From G963677445 sp963678275 (GTDB taxonomy: Bacteria > Bacteroidota > Ignavibacteria > Ignavibacteriales > Melioribacteraceae): 64,000 bases of DNA. Shown here in pieces: positions 1 to 8,213 of this stretch. The stretch covers positions 6,634,001 through 6,698,000 of the forward strand of contig OY782765.1 of NCBI GenBank assembly GCA_963678275.1. The letters are read 5' to 3'. The position numbers were made by a program, and so were the translations under genes. The notes under the pieces are model-generated. The model did no database searches and was not told the DNA's origin. It was given only the letters and a program-made list of their open reading frames with translations. How positions within the stretch are numbered: position 1 is the stretch's first letter; every line of letters starts with the position of its first letter.

Positions 1-1339
1 CAAAGTCAAAATCTATATCAACATCGGGGATATCGATATCAATGTTAATATCATCAAGTTCATCAAATTCGAAGTCCCATGAAAGGCCGCGGATTTTTTT
101 CTTAATATATTTTTCATGACTTTCGATCTCATCATCCGGTATCCGTTCATCATTACGATATAGCTCGATGATTTTTCCATCCTCCATTACGACATGCCAT
201 TTTACCTCCTTGCCGTCGATAGTGTCGTATAATGTTATCTTTTCTCTTTCATCGTCCTGGGTGAACGTTTTGCTTTCAGCCGATTTTTCCATTAACGGGG
301 GCGCGGCGGCCAATGTAAAAAGAAGCAGCAGAATTGAAGCTGACAGGACAAAAAGTCCCGCCGGAATACCTCTCGAATGTTGTGTGGTTTTGTTCTCTTT
401 CATTTTATTTAATCTCCTGTAGATTTGTTTGGTATCTTTTCCGGATGACATAGCTGCCGCGGGCAGAGCTGAGTTAAAATCGGCGATGGAAACAAGGGCT
501 TTCGCGAGAGGCAGCGGTTCGCCGCTATAGGCTATCGCCTCCTCGTCGCAGGCTTTTTCCCTTTCTTCCCTGGTTATGTGTGATATCCACATTAAAGCGG
601 GATTAAAGAAAAATAATATTTCAACCAGGGACTGAACAAAATTGAGCAGAAAGTCATTTCTTTTTATATGGGCAAGCTCGTGGGCGATTATCGCCTCAAG
701 CTGATCGGCCGGCATAGCGGTTAACATTCCCGCCGGGATGTATATCGCCGGTTTCAGAAATCCGGCCGTAAATGGGATGGATGCTTTCAGTGTGGAGAAT
801 ATATTAACTTCAATTCCGGGATCAAGTGAAATCATTATCTTATTCAGGATGGAAGCAAGCGCCGGTTCTTTCCTCAGACTTCCGGTTGAAGTAATCGATT
901 TTAATTTAAGAAGGTCGATGATCATACGAAGAGACATAATAAAAGCGCCGGCCATCCAGAAGAGCATAAACCAGCGAATGTATTTATTTAGATCGAATGA
1001 ATTAGTTGTTGAGATAATATTTTCGTAATTATCCCGGCTCGCAGCGCTATATGAAAAATCGTTGGCGTCATTTAATATTATCAATCCGTTATCACGGAAA
1101 TCCGCGGTTTTATTCTGCTCGTATTGCAGACGAAAAGTTACAACAGCGGAGAGAAGAAAAAGCATCATTATAGCGTAAGCCACTGATGATTTAACCGATG
1201 ATGACGCCTTTGGCGAAAACCTGAGAAATATCCATAAAAAAAATGCCCCGATCGCTCCAATCCATAACGAATGCAGAAAAGTTAATCCGAGCGCTGAAAT
1301 CATTTCAGATGATAAAAGGTTTGTAAATAATTCTTTCAT
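1..1339 (-). CDS. blaR1: BlaR1/MecR1-like M56 metallopeptidase, 3' end outside window
   Basis: Inner-membrane zinc metallopeptidase of the M56 (BlaR1/MecR1) family, which senses beta-lactams or envelope stress and relieves repression by BlaI. The frame is open from the ATG at 1339 down to base 1, giving about 446 residues with the C-terminus missing. Seen: hydrophobic N-terminal segments (LHSLWIGAIGAFFLWIFL, then AYAIMMLFLLSAVV), a HELAHIKR zinc-binding motif encoded near 655-682, a late membrane segment encoded near 310-390, and a very acidic tail rich in D and I near the edge. The start overlaps the blaI stop (ATGA), so translation is coupled. No penicillin-binding sensor domain is visible in the part present, so the ligand is unknown. 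Confidence 0.85.
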   Translation of the reverse strand, partial: MKELFTNLLSSEMISALGLTFLHSLWIGAIGAFFLWIFLRFSPKASSSVKSSVAYAIMMLFLLSAVVTFRLQYEQNKTADFRDNGLIILNDANDFSYSAASRDNYENIISTTNSFDLNKYIRWFMLFWMAGAFIMSLRMIIDLLKLKSITSTGSLRKEPALASILNKIMISLDPGIEVNIFSTLKASIPFTAGFLKPAIYIPAGMLTAMPADQLEAIIAHELAHIKRNDFLLNFVQSLVEILFFFNPALMWISHITREEREKACDEEAIAYSGEPLPLAKALVSIADFNSALPAAAMSSGKDTKQIYRRLNKMKENKTTQHSRGIPAGLFVLSASILLLLFTLAAAPPLMEKSAESKTFTQDDEREKITLYDTIDGKEVKWHVVMEDGKIIELYRNDERIPDDEIESHEKYIKKKIRGLSWDFEFDELDDINIDIDIPDVDIDFDF

Positions 1340-1710
1340 TTTCCTTTCTCCATCTCATCTAGCAGTTTTTTTAATTCATCTATATCTTCTCTCGTTACTT
1401 TCTCCTGCCCGAGAGCCTGCATGGCAAGTTTTGCCGGGGAGCCGTTAAAAAGCATATCGGACATTTTCCTCAGGAAGAGATTTTTTGTTTCGTTTTCTTT
1501 TACTATCGGATAATAAATATGACCCCGTCCCTGTTTTTCCCTCGCGAGCATTCCTTTTTCGGTCATTATCTGCATCATCTTCAGAGTGGTTGTATAACCG
1601 GTTTCTCTTTCTTCCGGGAGTTCTTCATGCACATCTTTTACGGAAGATTTTCCTTTGTCCCATAAAATAGAAAGAATTTCAAGTTCGGCGTCTGTAGGTT
1701 TTATCATCAC
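1336..1710 (-). CDS. blaI: BlaI/MecI/CopY-family transcriptional repressor
   Basis: Winged-helix repressor of 124 residues, the usual length for BlaI. The N-terminal DNA-binding part (PTDAELEILSILWDKG, then GYTTTLKMMQIMTEKGML) is typical of the family, and the C-terminal helices (about 85-124) should dimerise. Known biology: the BlaR1 protease triggers BlaI cleavage and derepresses the operon. Here blaI comes first and blaR1 follows with a 4-base overlap, so both should autoregulate from the promoter upstream of 1710. A perfect dyad lies 56 bases upstream of the start. No beta-lactamase gene is next to it, so the regulon probably lies elsewhere. Confidence 0.9.
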   Translation of the reverse strand: MMIKPTDAELEILSILWDKGKSSVKDVHEELPEERETGYTTTLKMMQIMTEKGMLAREKQGRGHIYYPIVKENETKNLFLRKMSDMLFNGSPAKLAMQALGQEKVTREDIDELKKLLDEMEKGK

Positions 1711-2239
1711 TAATTCCGTTTTAGCTTATTTTATTTTTTGCTTCATCTCTTAAGACGGAGCTAAATACGAAAAGTTTCGTAGTAAAGACAGGCCGGATGT
1801 TTGATTAGAATAAAAAGGTTAAATATGCAACAAATGCAACGAAGAAGAGACAGGACTTATGAGAGGAAATATTAAACCCAAATATGTCATTAGAAATTGT
1901 GTCCTGATAACGGTCATTCGGATAAAGTGTTGTAAGAAAAAGAAATATAGGATACAAGTAATGGAAATAAAAAACAAAACTTGTAAGAAAAACTTAATAT
2001 CATAGCAAAAGCTTCCAACCTCACCCCAACCCCTCTCCTTATGAAGGAGAGGGGCTCTAACCTGTTGTAGATTAAGTAGTTATGTGCATTTTTAATATGT
2101 AAATGATTACAAATTCAAGTCGTATATCTGTTGTTTACTGTTTTAATGACAAATTTGGGTTAAAAATTTCAGCGTTCATCCGCGAAACCAGGGGACAGTA
2201 TTTCCCGCTGATTTCGCGGATTTTCGCTGACCGGGAATT
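1711..2239. other. Intergenic region: blaI promoter and short palindromic repeat
   Basis: Gap of 529 bases between blaI and the propeller gene. It contains the blaI upstream region with the dyad at 1766-1781. At about 2019-2062 there is a C-rich/G-rich palindrome (CCCTCTCCTT-ATG-AAGGAGAGGG, preceded by CTCACCCCAA) whose relatives recur near 37861-37970 and 47145-47215. No coding sequence is evident. Confidence 0.5.
1766..1781. promoter_or_regulatory. Candidate BlaI operator dyad
   Basis: Perfect inverted repeat TACGAAA-AG-TTTCGTA lying 56 bases upstream of the blaI start. BlaI/MecI operators are short dyads upstream of their own operon, so position and symmetry fit. The sequence is not the staphylococcal TACA/TGTA consensus, so assignment is by context. 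Confidence 0.45.
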
Positions 2240-4660
2240 TTATTTGATGAGAAGCATTTTTTTTGTCTGTGTATAATCGCCGGCTTTGAGCGTGTAGAGA
2301 TATACACCGCTGGCAAGTGAAGGGAAATTTGAGGCAGCGTCAAACTCAATTTCATAGGAACCCGCATCCTGTTTTTTATTTACCAGTGTGGCGGTTTCGC
2401 TTCCGAGAGCGTCATAAATCTTCAGAGTTACAAATTCCGCAGTCGGGAGAGAGTATTTAATTTTGGTTGAGGGATTAAAAGGATTCGGGTAATTCTGCTC
2501 AAGAGCAAATTTGGCGGGATTCATATCTATTTCAATTGTCTGGCTGTATTCATAAGCGCCATCATAATCCAATTGTTTCAGTCTGTAAAAACACTTCGAG
2601 CCCCCGGGAGCCTGATCGGAAAATGAGTACACATGATTTTCAGAAGATGTGCCATTCCCTGAAACAAAAGCAATCTTTGAAAAATTTTGATTATTATATG
2701 ATTTTTCCACCTCAAAGCCGAAGTTGTTAGTCTCCGTAGCGGTAGACCATTTTAGCAAAATATTCCCCCCTGAATTTTGCGCCGAAAAACTTGTAAGTTC
2801 AACCGGGACAATAGCGCCGTTGATAAAAGCGGTTAATCCATATTTAGTAAGCAAGTATATGGTGTTTTGCTTTACGGCCAATCCACAAATTTTAATCTGA
2901 ACGATAAAAGCAAACTCATCGTGGTAGATAGTCCAATTGATCCCATCGAATTTGTATAAGGCGCCATTTGGATAACCGCTAAACCAGACATTTCCAAAGT
3001 CATCAACAGTCATACAGATGTAATAACCGTTTGGCAGCGGAGTATTATGTTCGTTAAAAATTTCCCAGGTATTTTCAGATACTTTTGCGAATGCATGAGG
3101 TGTTTTTATCCATATGGTATTGAATTGATCAATATCTATCGAACTGATTATATCGCTTGGCAAAGATGAATTAAGAGTCGTAAAATGTTCCCATTGCTCA
3201 CCATCAAAACAGAATACTCCATTTCCGGTTCCAATCCACAAAACTTCATTGCTGTCTATTTCAATATCTGTGATCCTTGAATCTGATAATCCGGAATTTG
3301 TTGAATCTATTATCTGCCAGTTGCCGCCATCATATTTAATAATACCCTGTGAAGATGTGCCAAACCATCCATGGTTATTTTCATCAAATGCTATTGATGT
3401 GATATTGTCGCAGGGCAGCCCTGAGTTGTCCGAGTTATAATAGATCCACTCACTACCATCCAATTTTGCTATTCCGCTATCAGAAGCCCAAATATTATTT
3501 TCTCTATCAGCCTTAATGCAAGTTGTGACATTAAATGGAAAAGAGGAATTTTCTGCATCATAATTTCGCCATTCATTCCCATCGAAACTTGTTATGCCAT
3601 AATCTTCATGACTCATCCACAATGTACCGTTAATATCTTTTATCATCTGTAATGGTTGATAAGTCCATTGCGGGATCAAGGAATTGGATGTTTTTATTTT
3701 TTCGCAGTGCACGCCATCAAATATATATGTTCCTTTTTCATTGGTGCAAATATATTTATTACCGTCATCATCGTGTTTGATGAATTTAATGGTATTTTCG
3801 GGCAAGGAGGAATTGTTTTTATCATAGACAGTCCAGCTTTGACCATCGAAAACTGCGAGTCCGTCATCTGTAGCCAGCCATGTATTGCCCATTTCATCAA
3901 AATCTATACAAGAAATCTGGTTCCCGGGCAGACCGGAATTCTCAGATGTAAAATGAGTGAAAATCCCATCTTCAAATCGTATCGCTCCTGAAAATCTTAG
4001 CGCCAGCCATAATGTGCCGTGATCATTAATGCTGATATCCCATATCCAGGATCCATAGGGGATACATGAGTTAGAGGTGTCGTAGACAGTCCAGTTTTCA
4101 CCATCGTACTTTACAAGCTGGCTCCACAAAGTGCCAATCCATTTATTACCATCATTATCAATAGTAATTTCCCAAAGATCATCTGTCGGTATACCAGAAT
4201 TATACGTATTATAGCCAGTCCAGTTTTCTCCATCGAATCTAAAAAGACCCTCCCAATCGGTGGTACACCATACATTTCCTTCTTTGTCAGTGTCTACATG
4301 GGGAGTAGTCCAACTGACTGGTGAATTTAATGCGTTGTAAACTGTCCAGTTATTGTTATCAAATTTGACCATTCCATCAGTCTCAGTTCCTATCCACTTG
4401 TTACCATTGTGGTCAACTGTAACTGATCTGAGAAGATAAGCCGGCAATTCATTGTTATGAATAGAATATATCTTTGTCTCACCGTTATCCCTATTATATT
4501 TGGTTAATGTTCCGTAAAAGGAGTTAATCCATACAATATTGTCTTCGAAATCAATTGAGCCTGCTATCTCTCCATTGAAGTAGGTATACCAACTCTGATT
4601 CTGAGCTAAATTGAATAAAGAGGAAAAAAATAAGAAGATTAGAACATATCCTGTCTTCAT
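2240..4660 (-). CDS. Secreted beta-propeller (Reg_prop) protein with T9SS sorting domain
   Basis: Exported protein of 806 residues. A Sec signal peptide (MKTGYVLIFLFFSSLFNLAQ) follows a good ribosome site (GGTGGAG). Residues about 25-600 are a run of 40-45-residue repeats of the type 'GNKWIGT..GLVKYDG..WTVYN..NSGLP', i.e. two-component-regulator propeller blades, enough for at least one and probably two propellers. A region at about 625-720 (PVELTSFSAQ..., ATETNNFGFEVEKS) leads to the T9SS type A sorting domain (QNYPNPFNPSTKIKYSLP to KKMLLIK). No kinase or transmembrane domain follows, so this is a surface or secreted blade protein rather than a sensor. Likely role is binding at the cell surface; the ligand is unknown. 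It lies 114 bases downstream of the GH9 gene on the same strand. Confidence 0.85.
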   Translation of the reverse strand: MKTGYVLIFLFFSSLFNLAQNQSWYTYFNGEIAGSIDFEDNIVWINSFYGTLTKYNRDNGETKIYSIHNNELPAYLLRSVTVDHNGNKWIGTETDGMVKFDNNNWTVYNALNSPVSWTTPHVDTDKEGNVWCTTDWEGLFRFDGENWTGYNTYNSGIPTDDLWEITIDNDGNKWIGTLWSQLVKYDGENWTVYDTSNSCIPYGSWIWDISINDHGTLWLALRFSGAIRFEDGIFTHFTSENSGLPGNQISCIDFDEMGNTWLATDDGLAVFDGQSWTVYDKNNSSLPENTIKFIKHDDDGNKYICTNEKGTYIFDGVHCEKIKTSNSLIPQWTYQPLQMIKDINGTLWMSHEDYGITSFDGNEWRNYDAENSSFPFNVTTCIKADRENNIWASDSGIAKLDGSEWIYYNSDNSGLPCDNITSIAFDENNHGWFGTSSQGIIKYDGGNWQIIDSTNSGLSDSRITDIEIDSNEVLWIGTGNGVFCFDGEQWEHFTTLNSSLPSDIISSIDIDQFNTIWIKTPHAFAKVSENTWEIFNEHNTPLPNGYYICMTVDDFGNVWFSGYPNGALYKFDGINWTIYHDEFAFIVQIKICGLAVKQNTIYLLTKYGLTAFINGAIVPVELTSFSAQNSGGNILLKWSTATETNNFGFEVEKSYNNQNFSKIAFVSGNGTSSENHVYSFSDQAPGGSKCFYRLKQLDYDGAYEYSQTIEIDMNPAKFALEQNYPNPFNPSTKIKYSLPTAEFVTLKIYDALGSETATLVNKKQDAGSYEIEFDAASNFPSLASGVYLYTLKAGDYTQTKKMLLIK

Positions 4661-4773
4661 ATATACTCCACCGATATAGTTTGCGTATCTTATAATTGAC
4701 GTAAAATAATAAATTTCTTACTTTACTGAAACAAAAAATTATTAAAATATTCAAATTTATCTAGAAAGGCCGT

Positions 4774-7236
4774 TCAATAGAATCTCAGGAAAGTATATCC
4801 CTTCATAATGAAATAATCGTAAACTTCTTCCAATCGCTCATAAAACTTATCAGTTCTTTTTTCTCCGGCGCCGATATGAGTAAGCAGGATAAATCCGTTC
4901 ATACCGTTTTCTTTTTCATATTTTATTATGCTGTTAAAAATTTCATCGGAGGAGCGGTAGTTTTTCGAATCGGGCAGAGTATAGTCTGTATGCGACAATG
5001 TACCGGGAGAATAGTTTACCAGTTTGAGGCCAAGCAGTTTTGTCCAGTGGGCTATATCTTTGTTATACCATTCATAAGGGGGAAGAAACCATGAGGCTTC
5101 AGATTTGTTTATCCCGAATTTATCCATTTCCCGGTAGTTAGCCCGGATATCCTGGATGAATTCCTCCTCGCTTATGAGTGTGGAATCGCGGTTATCCCAA
5201 GGGGCGTAGAGCAGGTGTTTATCGGAATGAGCCCCGAGGTAATGACCGGCTTTTTTCAATTTTTTTATTAAATCACTGAAATCGGGATTTCTGTAAAAAT
5301 CACCGGTTAAAAAGAAAGAGGCTTTGATATTATTTTTATCCAGGATTTCAGCTATCCGGATGCCCCCCTCAGCAAACTCATGACCGGTGAAAACAAGGTA
5401 GATATTTTTTTTGGCGGGGTTCATTTTCCTGACAGCGCCAAAACCATCTTTTTGGAGATGGTTTTGGGGTGAGTTTTTCTCCAGTTCGGAAAGTATATAA
5501 GAGAGACTCGCTGTTCCATCCATTGTCGGTTCATTGGTTGAATAATCGCCATGGTCATCATGATATACAACCATACCGGGCTGGTATTGTTCATACTCAT
5601 CACCATGATATAATTTTATCCCAAGCAGCCGGTTATATATTGTGCTGTAAACCGGGCCGTCCACAAGGCCTCCTTCTGTCAGCCAGCCATATAAAGTAGT
5701 AAGGGCTGAATGGGGATCGGCGGGATAATCTCTTCCGGCGGGCAGACCGCAGATCATTGAAGTTCCCCAGGGATTCACTCCGAAGAGCCAGTCGATAAGC
5801 GCGTATTCCATATCCATAAATGTATCATCCCCTGTGATCTTCCGGTATAACGAAGCCTGGGTAGCGGCGGCCACGGTAAGGTTATTCGAACACCATATAT
5901 AGGGAATTCCATTTAGGAAGGGATTATCGGCGGCCCTTTCGCGCAGGGCTGTCAATCCCTTTTTAAGGTAATAAATAAATTTTCCCGAATATTTTTGATC
6001 GGCCGTATTCCCAATATAATAGTGTCCGAGGTTCAGGAAGGGATACCATTGGTAGTGCCTCGCTGAATCGGCTCCCATCCAGGGAGTGACCGGTTCGGTA
6101 TCACCCCAGTATGCCGAGTTGATAAGATAATTTTCATCCCCGGTTAATTTGTAGAGGGAAAACGCGGCAAGCTCCATATCATCGGCGTAATTATCTTCCT
6201 CATAAAAATAGGGTGAAACGTTGCATGCTGTCTGGCATACGCCCGGATCGGATAAGGCAAATTCCCAGGCCTCGACTGCTTTCAATTTTATTTTTTCAGA
6301 AAATTCCGGATCAATATCTTTAAGGATTTCGGCTCCCTTCGCGAAAGCTGATGCGAATTTAGCGGCAGTTGATGAAACTCCCGTTGTTCTGTTCTTGTAT
6401 TTTGCCAGGCCCTGTGGTTTTCCTGTAACAAAATAAACAGGCCGCTCAAGTCCCTTGCCGTAAGAAACCGAGTCCTTTGTCGGCAGCCGGTAACCGCGGT
6501 GGTCACGGTCATCTGCTATCTGGTTGAACATATAACCGCTATCGGGATTCATCTTTGCGAGCCAGTCGAGTCCCCAGCGCGCTTCATCGAGGATATCTGG
6601 TATGCCATTGGATCCCGGATCTCCGTTTTTATCATAATAATCGCCAAAACTGCCGGGATTCTGTTCATAAGCGAAGAGCATCTGGAAAGTGGCGTTTGCC
6701 GAAGTAGTTGTATATTGCAGGTAGTCGCTGGCGTCATGCCATCCGCCGGTCACATCAATATGTACAGAATCAAGAGCAGGGTGATCAGCGATATAACCGT
6801 CGTGAGTATGGCAGGAATCCTTAAGGAATGGATTATAGCCGCATCTTTGCTGCCTCATATAACGAAGGATATAGTCGGCAGCACCCCTGTATGCGTCTTC
6901 TCCAATATAAAAGAGAGGAGATTTTACACCGCCGGCTGAAATATAATATCCTCCGGGTGATTTAAATTCAGAAAAATTCAGGCGATAGGCAGAGCGGAAT
7001 TTTCCATAGCTCTCAAATATTCCGATATCCTCAGATGAAAAAACTGCCTCGTTGGTCAGGGCGTCAAATACTAAAAAATTATGCAGGGATATTTTTTCTT
7101 CTGATAACAATACAGCGCTTTTTTCACCCTCGGGCAGCCAGCCAAGGTGGTTTATCCTTATAACAGGCCGCTGTGAAAACAATGTTGTAGCTGACAAAAT
7201 AATCGCAATTAGTGAATATTTCAATTCATACCTCAT
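4774..7236 (-). CDS. Glycoside hydrolase family 9 fused to a CE4-like polysaccharide deacetylase domain
   Basis: Exported enzyme of 820 residues (signal peptide MRYELKYSLIAIILSATTLFSQ). I chose the ATG at 7236; an in-frame TTG lies four codons upstream. Residues about 22-115 are the Ig-like N-terminal cellulase domain (INHLGWLPEGEKSAVL). Residues about 120-585 are a GH9 (alpha/alpha)6 barrel with GGWHDASDYLQY (catalytic Asp pair), GVNPWGTSMICG...PADPHSA, and NEPTMDGTAS (acid Glu). From about residue 605 a NodB-like fold follows: IYLVFTGHEF at motif 1, HSDKH at motif 2 (about 670), LPPYEWYN at motif 3 and ILLTH at the last motif. Motif 1 lacks the usual TFDDG aspartates. The architecture suggests attack on a partly N-acetylated glucosamine or similar beta-glycan; the substrate is inference. 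Confidence 0.88.
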   Translation of the reverse strand: MRYELKYSLIAIILSATTLFSQRPVIRINHLGWLPEGEKSAVLLSEEKISLHNFLVFDALTNEAVFSSEDIGIFESYGKFRSAYRLNFSEFKSPGGYYISAGGVKSPLFYIGEDAYRGAADYILRYMRQQRCGYNPFLKDSCHTHDGYIADHPALDSVHIDVTGGWHDASDYLQYTTTSANATFQMLFAYEQNPGSFGDYYDKNGDPGSNGIPDILDEARWGLDWLAKMNPDSGYMFNQIADDRDHRGYRLPTKDSVSYGKGLERPVYFVTGKPQGLAKYKNRTTGVSSTAAKFASAFAKGAEILKDIDPEFSEKIKLKAVEAWEFALSDPGVCQTACNVSPYFYEEDNYADDMELAAFSLYKLTGDENYLINSAYWGDTEPVTPWMGADSARHYQWYPFLNLGHYYIGNTADQKYSGKFIYYLKKGLTALRERAADNPFLNGIPYIWCSNNLTVAAATQASLYRKITGDDTFMDMEYALIDWLFGVNPWGTSMICGLPAGRDYPADPHSALTTLYGWLTEGGLVDGPVYSTIYNRLLGIKLYHGDEYEQYQPGMVVYHDDHGDYSTNEPTMDGTASLSYILSELEKNSPQNHLQKDGFGAVRKMNPAKKNIYLVFTGHEFAEGGIRIAEILDKNNIKASFFLTGDFYRNPDFSDLIKKLKKAGHYLGAHSDKHLLYAPWDNRDSTLISEEEFIQDIRANYREMDKFGINKSEASWFLPPYEWYNKDIAHWTKLLGLKLVNYSPGTLSHTDYTLPDSKNYRSSDEIFNSIIKYEKENGMNGFILLTHIGAGEKRTDKFYERLEEVYDYFIMKGYTFLRFY

Positions 7237-7507
7237 ACTATTAAGCAAGAACCGGGAAATAGTTGATAAATTTAGCAGGAATCTGATAATCTGACGGTGA
7301 CAACAAAAATAATAAGGTTCCTTTATTAAAAATAACAGTTTTCAAAATAAATTACTCTATTAACATTAGTTAGATTTATGCTCCGTAATCGCAAACGAAG
7401 ACACAGGACAACTATTCCGTTCGAGACAAAATATTTGGTGAATCAGTGAAGCTTACTGACATTGTGCGCCGTCAGGTATTCATAGTAAGCGTGGTTATCT
7501 CACCTTC

Positions 7508-8052
7508 AGAACTCCTGATCCCGGTTATAAAAAACAACAACTTACATGGATACATTCGCAAAATAAAACCGCGGGATAATTCGATAAGGAAACAACTTGG
7601 GCAGGTCTTTCCTTATCTTATCGAATAGTGTACTGAACCAATACATTGACATTGTTTTATTTTCAAAAATGATTGAATTTGAACGCCATTTTATGCATCT
7701 CCTACAGATATGTTTTCCAGGTTGTCTATTATTATATTCTACAACAATTTCTGCCTCTACAAGGCAAATACAATAAAAGAACCTTGTATAGGTTCCAATT
7801 ATTGCGATAGTCCCAATGGGGTAGAAAATTGTTAACACCATAAGACAAAATCCTTGTAGAGGATTCACAAACCACCCCGGATAATCAAACACCTTAAGAC
7901 ATCCTCGATAAACCCGGATCGATAGAATTTCAATTTTCTAATACATCATGTATGGCTAAGAAAAGACTTTGTCAAGTAATAAATGGATAACAATTTTATA
8001 TGATATTTTCCAAAAATTCCCGCGATTTTATTTGCGAGGAGTAAGGAGTTCT
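7508..8052 (+). mobile_element. MITE-like element, copy A (inverted copy at 41403-41927)
   Basis: A 545-base element bounded by perfect 9-base terminal inverted repeats AGAACTCCT (7508-7516) and AGGAGTTCT (8044-8052). Almost the whole length recurs in reverse orientation at 41403-41927, including landmarks such as CTGATCCCGGTTATAA, TTCGATAAGG and TAATACATCATGTATGGCTAAG. Inside are hairpins with a common 5-base loop: TGCCT-CTACA-AGGCA, GAACCT-TGTAT-AGGTTC and AATCCT-TGTAG-AGGATT. No transposase is encoded, so it would be non-autonomous. A clear target-site duplication is not visible. Confidence 0.6.
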
Positions 8053-8130
8053 TACCTTAGAATTTCGAACTCAGGTTCTGCTGATCAAAAGCAGAAAGCC
8101 GCAAAAATAATCTTAAATTGAATAATTCAC

Positions 8131-8157
8131 TAAATAATTTAATGAATTTACCGATAA
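8131..8157 (+). promoter_or_regulatory. Sigma-28 (FliA)-like promoter of chemoreceptor gene
   Basis: TAAATAAT, an 11-base spacer, then ACCGATAA, ending 56 bases before the ATG. The flagellar sigma-28 consensus is TAAAGTTT-N11-GCCGATAA. The spacing is exact and the -10 box differs at one base. Chemoreceptor genes are classic FliA targets, so this is a plausible promoter. It is inferred from consensus only. Confidence 0.55.
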
Positions 8158-8213
8158 TCTCTGGTTAGGTGATACACTAATGCTGCCAAAAATAACATAC
8201 TCGGAGAAGCTTT

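Larger units (their letters stand above)
7249..8213. other. Intergenic region dominated by a MITE-like repeat
   Basis: Gap of 965 bases between the divergent GH9 and chemoreceptor genes. It holds a degenerate end of the nested-palindrome family (GTGCGCC-GTCA-GGTATT, 7464-7479), the MITE-like element at 7508-8052, and the chemoreceptor promoter at 8131-8157. Open frames inside the element (for example 7542-7892, minus) are not preserved in the second copy and are not genes. Confidence 0.6.

Noticed and set aside
7542..7892. 116-residue open frame on the minus strand
   Set aside because: It lies inside MITE-like copy A; the same frame in copy B (from about 41567) stops early, so it is not conserved as protein.
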